From assembly GCF_000485595.1 (NCBI RefSeq), contig NW_014577312.1, positions 149,883 through 201,764 of the forward strand: a stretch of 51,882 bases of DNA, written 5' to 3'. Under the pieces are notes generated by a model, which searched no databases, had not been told where the DNA came from, and worked only from the letters and a program-made list of their open reading frames with translations. Each line of letters begins with the position of its first letter. The stretch's first letter is position 1. This document shows, piece by piece, positions 12,401-25,000 of the stretch. The position numbers and the translations under genes were made by a program. This DNA comes from Priapulus caudatus. Taxonomy: Eukaryota > Priapulida > Priapulimorpha > Priapulimorphida > Priapulidae.

Positions 12401-15400
12401 TGCATGGTGGAGATGTACGGGGTGATGGTGGAGAGTTGGCGGTGATGGGGGAGGAGTACGGCTGATGTGGAGAGTACGGCCCGGTGATGGTGGAGAGTAA
12501 CGGGGTGATGGCTGGAGATCGGGGGGCTGATGGATGGAGAGCAAGCGGGGTGATGTGGCAGAGTACGGGTGGTGGTGGCAGAGTACGGGCGTCGGTGATG
12601 GTGGAGAGAGTACGGGGTGTATGGTGGAGAGTACGGGGCGATGGTGCCGAGAGTACGGGGTATGCGTGGAGGTACGGTCGGTGATGGTGGAGGTACGGGC
12701 GGTGGCAATGGTGGAGAGTACGGGGTGACTGGGGATAGCTATACGAGGGGATGTGAGAGAGTACGGGGGGTGATGTGGAGAGTACGGCGGGGCGGGTTCT
12801 GCGATGGTTGGAGATACAGGGTGATGCGCTGGACGAGTACAGGGTGATGGCTGTGACGAGTTACGGGGTGATGCGTGGAGAGTAACGGCGGGTGATGGTG
12901 GAGAGTACGGAGGGTGGTTGGTGGCAGAGTACGGTGGTGATGGCGTGGAGGTACGGGGGATGGTGGAGAGTAGAGGGATGGTGGAGATGTACGGGGGTAG
13001 ATGGTGAGAGTACGGGCGGCATGTGGAGTGCATGTGGCAAGGTACGGTGATGGTGGAGAGTACGGCGGTGATCGGTGGACCAGAGTCACGGGGTGATGGT
13101 GAGAGTACGAGGTGATGGTGGAGAGTACGGGGTGATGGTGCGAGAGTACGGGGTGATGGTGGAGGAGAGTACGAGCTGTGATGGGTGGAGAGTACGGGGT
13201 GATGGTGGAGAGTACGTAATTGTGTGGAGAGTACGGGGTGATGGTGGGAGTACGGGGTGATGGTGTCGAGAGTACGGGGCGGTGGCCTGCGGTTGTGATG
13301 GTGGAGAGTACGGAGGTGATGGTGGGAGAGTACGGCGTGGTGATGGTGGATAGTACCGGGGTGAACATGCGTGGAGAGTACGGCGGGGGCGTGATGGTGC
13401 GAGAGTACGGGCGTGATGGTGGAGAGAGTACGAGGGTGATGGTCGGAGCAGTACGGCAGTTGAATGTGGATGAGTACGAGGTGATGGTGGAAGAGTACGG
13501 GTGGAATGTGAGAGGAGTCGGCTGGTTGATGGTGGAGAGTACGGACAGTGATGCGTGGAGAGTACGAGGTGATGGTGGAGAGTACGGGTGTATGGTTGGA
13601 GAGTACGCGGGTGATGGTGGAGAGTACGGGGTGATGGTGGAGAGTACGGGGGTGATGGTGGAGGATAACGGGGTGAGGGTGCTCGAGAGTACGGGGTGAT
13701 GCTGGAGGTACGGGGTTGATGGTGGAGAGTAACGCGGTTGATGGTGGAGAGTACGGGGTGATGTTAGAGGTACGTGAGTGATGTGTGGAGGTACGGGGCG
13801 ATGGCTTGGAGAGTACGGGGCTGATGGTGGAGAGTACGGGGTGTTTGTGGAGAGTACGCGACCGGTGATTGTGCGGAGGTACGGCGCTTGGGGATGGTGC
13901 AGAGAGTACGGTGATGTGTGGAGAGTACGGGGTGATGTGGACGAGTACGGGGTGATGGGGAGAGCTTACAGGGTGATGGTGGACGAGTATCGGGTTGATG
14001 CGATGGAGACCGTACCGGCGGTCGATGGTGGCAAGAGTACGAGGTGCTACCTGCGTGGAAGAGTTACGGTGCGCGTAGATGGTGGACGAGTACGGCCGGT
14101 GATGGTGGAGCCAGTACGGGCTGCGGGATGGTGGAGAGTAACGGGCGCCGGTGATGGCTGAGGAGTACGGGGTTGGATGGTGGAGAGATACGGGGTGATG
14201 GTGGAGAGTACGGGGTGATGGTGGCAGGAGTACGGGGTGCATGGTGGGAGAGTACGAGATGGTGCGAGAGCTACGATGGTTGATTGGTGGAGGTACGGCG
14301 GCGATTGGTGGAGAGTACGGGGCGATGAGCTGGAGAGTACGGTGGTTGATGGTGCGAGAGTAGCGGGGTGCTGATGGTAGGACTGAGTACGGGGCTGGAT
14401 GGTGGAGAGTTACGAGGGGTGATGGTGGAGTACGGGTTCGATGGTGCGATAGTACGGGCGTGATGGTGGGAGAGTTACGGGGTGGGTGTGTGAGAGTACG
14501 GAAGGGTGGGGTGCGAGAGCTACGGGGTGATGGGTGGAGAGTACGCGGGTGTGCGTGGAGAGTACGCGGGCGATGGTGGCAGAGTAACGCGCGGCGATGG
14601 TGTTGAGGTTACGGGGTGATGGTGGGAAGTACGGGGTGATGGTTTGGAGAGTACGGGGTGATGGTGGAGAGTACGGTGATGGTTGGAGAGTTACGGGCGA
14701 TGCGTGGAGAGTACGGGGTGGATTGGACTGGAGAGGATACGCGGATGGATGCGTGGAGAAGTACACGGGTGATGGTGGAGAGTACCGGGTGATGCGCTGC
14801 GAGAGTACGGGGTGATGGTGGAGAGTACTGGGGGGCTGATGTGAGTATGGAGTACGGGGCGATGTGCGAGAGTACGATGGTGATGAGTGTATGAGACGGG
14901 GCGATGGTGGAGAGTACGGGGCTATGGTGTCGAAGAGTACGGGGTGCATGGTGGAGAGTACGAGGTGATGGTGGAGAGTACGACGGCTGATGGGTGGGAA
15001 GTACGAGGTGATGCTGGAGCAGTACGACTCCGTCGATGGTGCGAGCAGTCACGGGGCTTGGTGGTGGTGTGCAGAGTACGGAGTGATCGCGTGAGATGTG
15101 CCGTCATCACTCGGTTTCACTCGCTGCTACGCTAGCGTGCAAACCAACACGATGACGCCTAAGGCTTTACCGTATACCGTACTGCACGTACCGTACTACA
15201 CGTACTACCGTATTACCCCACACTATTGTTACACCGTAATACCGTACTACATGCATGTACCGTAATACCGTGATTCCGCACTACATGTAATACCACCACC
15301 ACGTGTGTAGTCCTTAGCAGCGTTTAATGAGGTCGGATGAAGCGCTGATTTATATTCACCTAATTATCTAATTATCTAATTATCTAATTATATGAGACAC

Positions 15401-18400
15401 TAAAATTCTAAAAGATTTACCGAAAATCCCTACTAAATTCAATAAAAAATGTTCTCTACGTAGAAATAAATTGCTTGACAAAAAAATCAGCTATGATATG
15501 CTGCATGCAAAAATAACGCTTATTGCTCTGAAAGAAACCGGCCGAGGGAGAACCGATTTTCACGCGCTGAAACTCGCTTGATCCTCTCGCTTGCCCCTCA
15601 ACGCAGACAGATATACAGACGCTGGGATTTCGGAACTCGGGCAATAGCCCCTGACGTGGTTTGGTTTGGTTTGGTATTTACGTACGTAACATACGTGATG
15701 TCAGGGTTCATAATGACAAAATTATCAATATTGTCAATATTCATTTGAGAATTTGTCATTATTAAACTCCTGGTCATGGAGTGCAGAACTCAGGCAATAG
15801 CCCGTGACGTGATTTGACATACGTAGCATTACATACGTAATTTACTTACGCAATGTAATTGCATAACGTAACATACGTACATATGCGTTACATGACGTAC
15901 ATATGCGTTACATAACGTACATATGCGTTACATAAACATATATATGCGTTACATAACGTACCATATTTGGTTACACTAACGTACATATGCAGTTACATAA
16001 CGTACATAATGCGTTTACCATAACATACATATGGTTCATATCATACATATGCGATTACATAACATACATATGCGTTACATAACATACATATGCGTTACAT
16101 AACGTACATATGTGTTACATAACATATATATGCGTTACAATAACGTACATATGCGTTAACATTTTAAAAACGGGACATATGCGTTTTTTTACATAACATA
16201 CATATGCGTTACATAACATACATATTGCCGTTACATAAATCACATATGGTTATATAAACATATCATATGCGTTACATAACATACATCATGCGTACAATAA
16301 CATTACATAATGGCGATTACAATAACATAATATGCGTTACATTAACATACATATGGCTTACCATATACATACATATGCTTATATACATTACTATATGCGT
16401 TATATAACATACATATGCGTTCACATAACATACATATGCGTTACATAACATACATATGCGTTACATAACGTACATATGTGTTACATAACATACATATGCG
16501 TTACATAACATACATATGCGTTACATAACATACATATGCGTTATATAACATACATATGCGTTACATAACATACATATGCGTTATATAACATACATATGCG
16601 TTACATAACGTACATATGTGTTACATAACGTACATATGCGTTACATAACGTACATATGCGTTACATAACGTACATATGTGTTACATAACGTACATATGGC
16701 CGTTACATAACATTACATATGCTGTTACATAACGCTTACCATGTAAGTTACATACGTACATATGTGTACATAACGTCATATGGCGTTACATTAACATCAC
16801 ATATGCGTTACTAAGTACATATGTGTGTACATAACATACATATTTGCGTTACATAACGTACATATGCGTTACATAACGTACATATGCGTTACATAGCGTA
16901 ATGACGTTTACATACGCGATGTAAATGTACGACTGAACGGGAAGTGTGCGCACGAGTCAGCCAGCAGTGAACTCCTGCGCGTGTTGTGTCTGCGCGCGTG
17001 TAGGGGCGTTGTCTGAGCATCCTCATCCCTGAATGCCAGCGGGATGCTGCGGTGGCATCTTAATTGCAGCGTAGCGAAGATGTATATGTCTACACGTCGT
17101 TTCGAAATTAAGGAAGCCAACCGCGAGGTAAAAAATGGGCGTGCAGTCGGACTTGGAAGCGTCGTAAAAACCTGCAATTGCCCATTAAGTTGGGACAGCG
17201 GTTGCTAACATCATTTATTAGAACAGGTTCCTCCGCATCCCGCTTTTACGTGGTTAATGATCAAGCATAGAACGCTAGATCCAAGATACTGTATTTTAGA
17301 ACTTGCGCAGAAAAACTACAAATAGTTGTAAGTTCACATAGGTCATCGCCACAACGGGCATTGCTTGAGAAATTCCAGCATTGCGCAAAAATTCACGCGT
17401 TTGAAATTCCTACTCTAACGAGTTTCAGGTTCAGTAGACGTCTTCTATCCCTCACGCTCGGAATTCTAGTCCTACACTGCTGTCCTACAGTTCTAGCTAC
17501 AGTCCTACAGTCCTAGTTACAGTCCTTGCTACAGTCCTACAGTCCTAGCTACAGTCATACAGTCTTAGCTACAGTCATACAGTCCTAGCTACAGTCCTAC
17601 AGTTCTAGCTACAGTCCTACAGTTCTAGCTACAGTCCTACAGTCCTAGTTACAGTCCTAGCTACAGTCCTACAGTTCTAGCTACAGTCCTACAGTTCTAG
17701 CTACAGTCCTACAGTCCTAGTTNAGTACGGGGTGATGGTGGAGAGTACGGGGTGATGGTGGAGAGTACGGGGTGATGGTGGAGAGTACGGGGCGATGGTG
17801 GAGAGTACGGGGTGATGGTGGAGAGTACGGGGTGATGGTGGAGAGTACGGAGTGATGATGGAGAGTACGGGGTGGTGGTGGAGAGTACGGGGGGATGGTG
17901 GAGAGTACGGGGTGATGGTGGAGAGTACGGGGTGGTGGTGGAGAGTACGGGGTGATGGTGGAGAGTACGAGGTGATGGTGGAGAGTACGGGGTGATGGTG
18001 GAGAGTACGGGGTGATGGTGGAGAGTACGGGGTGATGGTGGAGAGNNNNNNNNNNNNNNNNNNNNNNNNNNNNNNNNNNNNNNNNNNNNNNNNNNNNNNN
18101 NNNNNNNNNNNNNNNNNNNNNNNNNNNNNNNNNNNNNNNNNNNNNNNNNNNNNNNNNNNNNNNNNNNNNNNNNNNNNNNNNNNNNNNNNNNNNNNNNNNN
18201 NNNNNNNNNNNNNNNNNNNNNNNNNNNNNNNNNNNNNNNNNNNNNNNNNNNNNNNNNNNNNNNNNNNNNNNNNNNNNNNNNNNNNNNNNNNNNNNNNNNN
18301 NNNNNNNNNNNNNNNNNNNNNNNNNNNNNNNNNNNNNNNNNNNNNNNNNNNNNNNNNNNNNNNNNNNNNNNNNNNNNNNNNNNNNNNNNNNNNNNNNNNN

Positions 18401-18979
18401 NNNNNNNNNNNNNNNNNNNNNNNNNNNNNNNNNNNNNNNNNNNNNNNNNNNNNNNNNNNNNNNNNNNNNNNNNNNNNNNNNNNNNNNNNNNNNNNNNNNN
18501 NNNNNNNNNNNNNNNNNNNNNNNNNNNNNNNNNNNNNNNNNNNNNNNNNNNNNNNNNNNNNNNNNNNNNNNNNNNNNNNNNNNNNNNNNNNNNNNNNNNN
18601 NNNNNNNNNNNNNNNNNNNNNNNNNNNNNNNNNNNNNNNNNNNNNNNNNNNNNNNNNNNNNNNNNNNNNNNNNNNNNNNNNNNNNNNNNNNNNNNNNNNN
18701 NNNNNNNNNNNNNNNNNNNNNNNNNNNNNNNNNNNNNNNNNNNNNNNNNNNNNNNNNNNNNNNNNNNNNNNNNNNNNNNNNNNNNNNNNNNNNNNNNNNN
18801 NNNNNNNNNNNNNNNNNNNNNNNNNNNNNNNNNNNNNNNNNNNNNNNNNNNNNNNNNNNNNNNNNNNNNNNNNNNNNNNNNNNNNNNNNNNNNNNNNNNN
18901 NNNNNNNNNNNNNNNNNNNNNNNNNNNNNNNNNNNNNNNNNNNNNNNNNNNNNNNNNNNNNNNNNNNNNNNNNNNNNNN

Positions 18980-19018
<39 letters not shown>

Positions 19019-22000
19019 AAGAGCGAGAGAGAGAGAGATATATATATATATATATATATATATTATGTGACTGTGTTGAAATAAAACTCTTGTTTGCTAT
19101 GTCGATGGTGCATGACGAATAAATTCGTTTCCGTGGTCCACGATTCACCAGGTTCACTCAAGGTTCTAGTACAATTGCTAACAATTGGCTTTAAAAGTGG
19201 TTAGGGACAAAGGTTATATTTTTTTAGTCAAAACAGCGGTTAGTTATGCTCTTTGCTTGTTTCGTCATTGTGAAAACAATTTGTTGTCACCAGAGTGTTA
19301 TTTTCCCACAACAGCATTGCAGAATGAGAATTCCAGGGGCGTGTACAGGGGGGGTCCAGGGGGTCCGGACCCCCCCCCCTGCTCGCGCAGAAAACGCATC
19401 TGAGGGGGTCTAATTTCAAAAAATTTCTGGGGGAGTGCCCCCTAGACCCCCCCTTCGCGTCCTCCCAAGTTTGGGTTATGGTTAGACCGCCCCTGCTACA
19501 AATCCTGTACACGCCCCTGAATTCTGATAGTCAGTAAAAGTTTCACATATGAATGGCGTGATCATATCGACTATTGAATTATATTGTTATCATCGTTATT
19601 ATTATTATTATTATTATTATTGCTTTTTGTTCAAACAAGCTGCTATCTAACTACACCATCACTGCTGTGTTGTTGTTGTTGTTGTTGCTGTTGCTGTTGT
19701 TGTTGTTGTTGTTATTGGTTGTGGGTTTGTTTTGTTTATGCAAGTAATATTGTGTATTATTGTTGTATGTTGCGTAATAATATGAATGATGCTGTTCCAG
19801 TCTCACAGTGAACTATTGGAAGCGAAGGACTTGTTCGACGATATAAACAGTACGATGTATGAGCAGCTCCCGGAGCTTTACGATAGGTAAGAGTTCCTAT
19901 CTCTAATGATAGGTAATTTCTCTCATGATTACAATAGCTACATCTAATGACTGATCGGTTCAGCGTGGATGAAAAATGAAGGTGATTATAGAATTTCACA
20001 AAAAAACATTATATTCATGATTTGATGTTTTTCAATAAGATTCGCTTATTTTTCAGTTAAAAACTTTTTTTTTTAAATTTAGGTGTGATAAATTTTCCGT
20101 GGTGACTCGGGTTTCCATCCACTACCCGCCAAAATAACTTAGATTCAAAATGACTTTTCAGAATGTCTTTGTTAGCAAGTAATTCACATATATTCTTGTG
20201 TTGATTGAATGTCTCACATAAATAACATTTTTGTTTGCAGCCGAATTCAGACCTACGTGCAGCTGTTCCAGGCAATATTCAATGCTGATACAGCACTTCA
20301 CGGCCAATCTGCACAGGTAAAGATTTGCGTTATCCATAAACCACTGTAATATTACATAGGTACAAGCCATACAAGGTGTACATTCACCCGACTAGGGCCA
20401 GTAATGAAATAACATGTAATGATAGAACAGTGTAATGACATATAGAGTCGTAAGTCTCTGTACGCTCAGTCTCGTGCGGTTGCCATCGATACCGTCGCTA
20501 TGGTGATTCATCTCTGGCGTGTGTTTCAGCTGGTACAGACGCTGCATCAAGCACTCGGCAAGCTGCAGGTGGAAACTGCCGAGGGAACCTACAACTGCCC
20601 TCGCTTCGAGCCCGTCCTTCCACCCACACCAACCACACCTCTCTCGCGTGCCACAACTCCCGCAAGGTACGCGTACGTACGGTTGTCCATCCGTCTGACT
20701 GGGCGGTGTGAGCTGCATACACATGATACCATCCTTTAATTGTTGGTTGCATCGATGGTAACCTCGTAAATATTAGTCTTCAAAGTCCAAAGGACTGTAT
20801 CGAAAATGGAAGGAGACAAAGTTGATTAAATAGACTGATTAGTGCCTGATAATTCGGTATCGTGTGGCAATTTTATGCTGTAAATTACTGTGAAGTGTCG
20901 ATTAATGATGGGAAAAATCTTGTAAAATAGCTTGAATTTTTCATTCACAGTGGGGGTTTCTTGAATAGATAATATCGGATGCACGAAAAACACTCATTCG
21001 GTTGTGGAAACTGGAAGGGAAATCGTTAGCAATTCAGTGTTGATTCAACGTAGTTCGTGTCTTGCTAACCGCATTAAGTTTGGTTTTTTACAGCACTCTC
21101 AGGACACCTGTCTTGGTTGGAAATTCAAACAAAACGCCCGATGCAGCCATTGGAGTTTATGATGTCGCCAGGCCGGCTAACGGTCCGGAAAACAATGGAC
21201 CATCTACATCTGTTGGCATCCCCGACTCGCCGAAAACTCTAACTCTAAGTAAGATCCCTTTTCTGAACATCAGAGCGCATTTCAGAGCGTTCTGTTCGTC
21301 GCGTATTTTTCAAGGCATATACGTTGGATGTTCCAGCCTGCCATCTAGTGGGAGAAGTAGAAGATGCGTGTCACAAATATTTTTTTGAGTCTGTTCATAA
21401 TCGTATCTGACACGTTTGAGATATGTCTTGTTGTTCTGAGAGATTCTCAGCAATGTCACCACAGTGCTGCAAAACTGGAAATGTTCGCACATTTCTAAAA
21501 CTGTCCAAAACTACGCACGGTTTGCACACAAAAAAACTGGAAATGGAAGTTCGAAATGTTTTGATTTCATGCTGGCAAAAATGATTAGCAGACGAGTGCC
21601 GGAATAGAAGCGGATCAAATACCATCTGGTACTCGTTAGTTCCCGACACTGGTGAGATGAGAGGCCAAGTGTAACTCGTCACTCTTCTGTGATCTGCATG
21701 CTTTGTCCTGTATGACCTTGATTATACACGTCACCAATCTCAGTTATATTATTATATATATATGTTATTATTAGGAGTGAATAATAATAATAGATCTATT
21801 AGTATTCACTCCTGTTATTATGATATTGCCCGCGTCACGCATCATAGTGTGTTGTGTGTTGTTCGCCCGAGCATGCCTCTGGTGGGCGTACAGTCAGCCA
21901 CTCACTACTAAACACCCCGTTTGGCCCAAACACAATATTCGAACGCCAGCGAGCAGGATGCAGCGCGTACAGCCATGCCGAGACTGCGCTAGGTGACAGT

Positions 22001-25000
22001 TGAGAGGTCACGCGAAAGGTATTTCGCCCCGGAGCTATGACCTTCGGTTGCCCATAGGTGTTGTCCAATGCCGCTTGAATGACCATGCAGAATGGTTCCA
22101 CGTACAGGAGTAGAGCTAGATGGATAGTTTCGGTAAACAATGTAGAGGGAGTAAGTGCGATCCAGGAGAAGATTTTGTTTGCTGAGTTGTGATTTCCTAA
22201 ATCTCCCTCTTTGATCTCCCTCTCTCAATCTCCCTCTCTCAAGAGTGGGTCGAGATTGCACGTATACTATATGTGTGAGATTGCACGTATACTATATGTG
22301 TGAGATTGCACGTATACTATATGTGTGAGATTGCACGTATACTATATGTGTAAGATTGCACGTATACTCACGCGATGTCTCAGCGAAATGTCAGAATATG
22401 TATCGGATATATTATTCACGAGCAGGAACAGGAAGCGGGTTTCTTCGATCGCTCTAACTGTAGTTAGAGAATTTTGTTTCATAATACAAGTTATCTATCA
22501 TATCTATACAAGTTATCTATACAAATTATCTATACAAGTTAGTTATCTATACAAGTTATCATATAATACAAGTTATCTATCATGTAACAAGTTATCTATC
22601 GTGCCCCGATACTATTCGTGTGGTATTTAGTCGCGGTTGCTCTCGCGGTTGCTTGCTTAGATGCTATCAGCATGACAGCAAAGCTGCGTGCGTGTGCGTG
22701 GGTGTTTTGTTTACTAGGATAGCATGATCAGTATACGTACCACACTTAGTTTAATTCATGTTATAATTTGCCCTCCAATCACCTGTCCTTGTGCGGGTAC
22801 ATGCACAAATGCGGGGTCAGTTATAACGTAAACCAGAGTGTTGCTCAGTAAGCAGGTTTATCTTGGCATGCGCGCAGCATTTAGTGAGGTTATTTCTTTA
22901 TTGGACGTAATGGGGTAGCCGATTGTAAAAAAATATGATTAATGATTGATTCCTTCTGCGTGGCAGGTGGCGGTCCTGCTCGTGTGCTATCTCTAATGTG
23001 TTCTAAATGATCTGGCTGTTTGCTCGCAACCACATTCTAAGCGTCGTGACTGTGTGTGTGTGTGTGTGCGTTTTCGTGCAATTACAATCGCGATGTGGTG
23101 GCAGTAGAAATGCTACCGTGTAGTAGTAGTAGTATCAGGAGTCTATCAATATTGATAGACTCCTGGTAGTATCACGAATGTCATAATATAGATAATCGAT
23201 ATAATATATACGATAGATAATTCATCATATATAAGATAGATAATCTATATAATATACACGATAGATAATTCATCATATATAAGATAGATCATCTATATTA
23301 TGACACTTCCCAGGGAGTATCATATGTTGCAGAGTACTGTACATGAGTAAATACAGGATGCTCGCATGTTGTTGTTATTCTAAGCGATGACAGAACACAT
23401 CACGCGGGTTCCGTTTCTTTTGACTTGCGTTTACATAGCCACGCAAATCGCCGAACGTTAGTGTTTGGACGTCAGATTACGCGTCCTATTAAAACGCGAG
23501 TGTGTTTATTATTAGTTGAGCTATTGCAAATCGGAGCCTCTAAACACTTTCATCTCTATTTTATGATTAACCATCAGTGGCATCTGTCGCCTATTAGGTA
23601 TCAGACCTTGCCTTCGTCACCTGTTGACAGGATCTCGGAAGCGAATTTTTAGCACGCGTGCCTGGGAAGACGACAAACTAGTGGCGTTCAAGCAAAGCAG
23701 GCGGAAGCCCGATATTGTATTTTCAGAGTAACGCCGACTTTTAATTAGCGAGACGGGGGGGGGGGCTCGCGCTAGGGAATAACTGTCAGCGCTGGGGGAT
23801 TTTTTTACTCTATGCGCGGACTAAGATGTTTGCTGCTTTCGATGCATAACATTACTGCTGCAGTGGGGGGGCAGCTCTGCGTTTTTATTTGCCTCCATCG
23901 TCGTTTTCTCTTTGCAGCAAAGGATTGATAAGAGAGGCCGGAAACTTGTGGACTTGACGCGGCGAAGGCACTGCAATTTAGCAGCCTCGCCTGGCAGAGC
24001 ACTCGAAGAGACAGGACGACTACAAAATACTCAAGGTAATGCACCCGGCAGTTAGATGCGATATGATATGACTACTAGGACACTTAGGCATTAGACTACT
24101 AGGCACTTTAAAAAAAAAACGGCATAAGCCTAACACCTAACCCTAAGCGCCTAACGGACCTAAAAAATAAAAAGAATTAAATTAACAATTAAAGTGGGCC
24201 TAGTAGTCATATCATATGGGCATCTTTTCTGTCACAAGGCAAGGTAATCGGTCACACCCGCAAAGTGGCGCCCTCTCGTCGAATTCTTTATGCGAGTGTT
24301 TCGCCGTAAGCGTTTTGCGCGGTATCTCGTGGCGGTGTCGGAACAGAAACGGTCGGGGCAAGTGTGTCCGTAAAGCGTGACGCCCGCGCGCTAGCTAGCC
24401 GACCGTCTACGCCCTGACTACATAGATTCAGCGTAAACGCACTCTGCACTCGGCGGTGGCCTAACCGTAGTTAGTTCTCGACACTGTAACTAGAACTGTG
24501 AGTGGGTGGACTAAAACAGGGTTCACCGTCGTTGAAAACGCGCTGGCGAAGGAAAACTTGGGGAGCGAGGCAGCTATAGTGAGAGCCTCGGGACGAGAGT
24601 GCGTTGGCACTCGCTCGCAGCTAGGCCACTTAGTTCCATCGACGCACACATCGTTCGGCCGCATCTCTCATCGCAGCCGGTGCGGCGTATCCTCTCTCTC
24701 TCTCTTCTCTCATGCTCTCATCATCTCTCTCTCTCGTCTCTGCCGTCTCTCCATCTGCTCTCTCCTATCTCTCTCGCTCGTCCGATCTCTCTCTCATCTC
24801 TGCTCCCCACTCTCTCTCTCTCTCTCTCGGTCTCTCTCTGCGTCTCTCTCCCTCTCTTGTCGTCTCTCCTCTCTCTCTCTGTCTCCTCTCCCTCTGTCTT
24901 CTCTCCCTTTGTCTTCTCTCCCTTTGTCTCCTCTCCCTCTGTCTCTTCTCTCTCCCCTCTGTCTCCTCGCTCTGTTCTCCCTCTCTCTTCTCCCTCTGTC

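Larger units (their letters stand above)
21249..23917 (+). other. Intron after exon G, first part
   Basis: It contains an imperfect hairpin (21773-21812), a 25-bp tandem repeat (22251-22366), ACAAGTTATCTAT repeats (22490-22600), a GT run (about 23050-23070), a perfect palindrome (23136-23165) and AT-rich direct repeats (23180-23300). No exon was seen before 23918. Confidence 0.7.

Noticed and set aside
9417..14949. Very long minus-strand open frames rich in Pro, His, Ser and Thr
   Set aside because: They are translations of the 20-bp repeat with random indels. They have no similarity to a protein family, and several overlapping frames are open at once.
21835..22261. Overlapping minus-strand frames of about 100 codons as a second gene
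   Set aside because: No domain similarity, no splice context, and the frames overlap each other as expected by chance.
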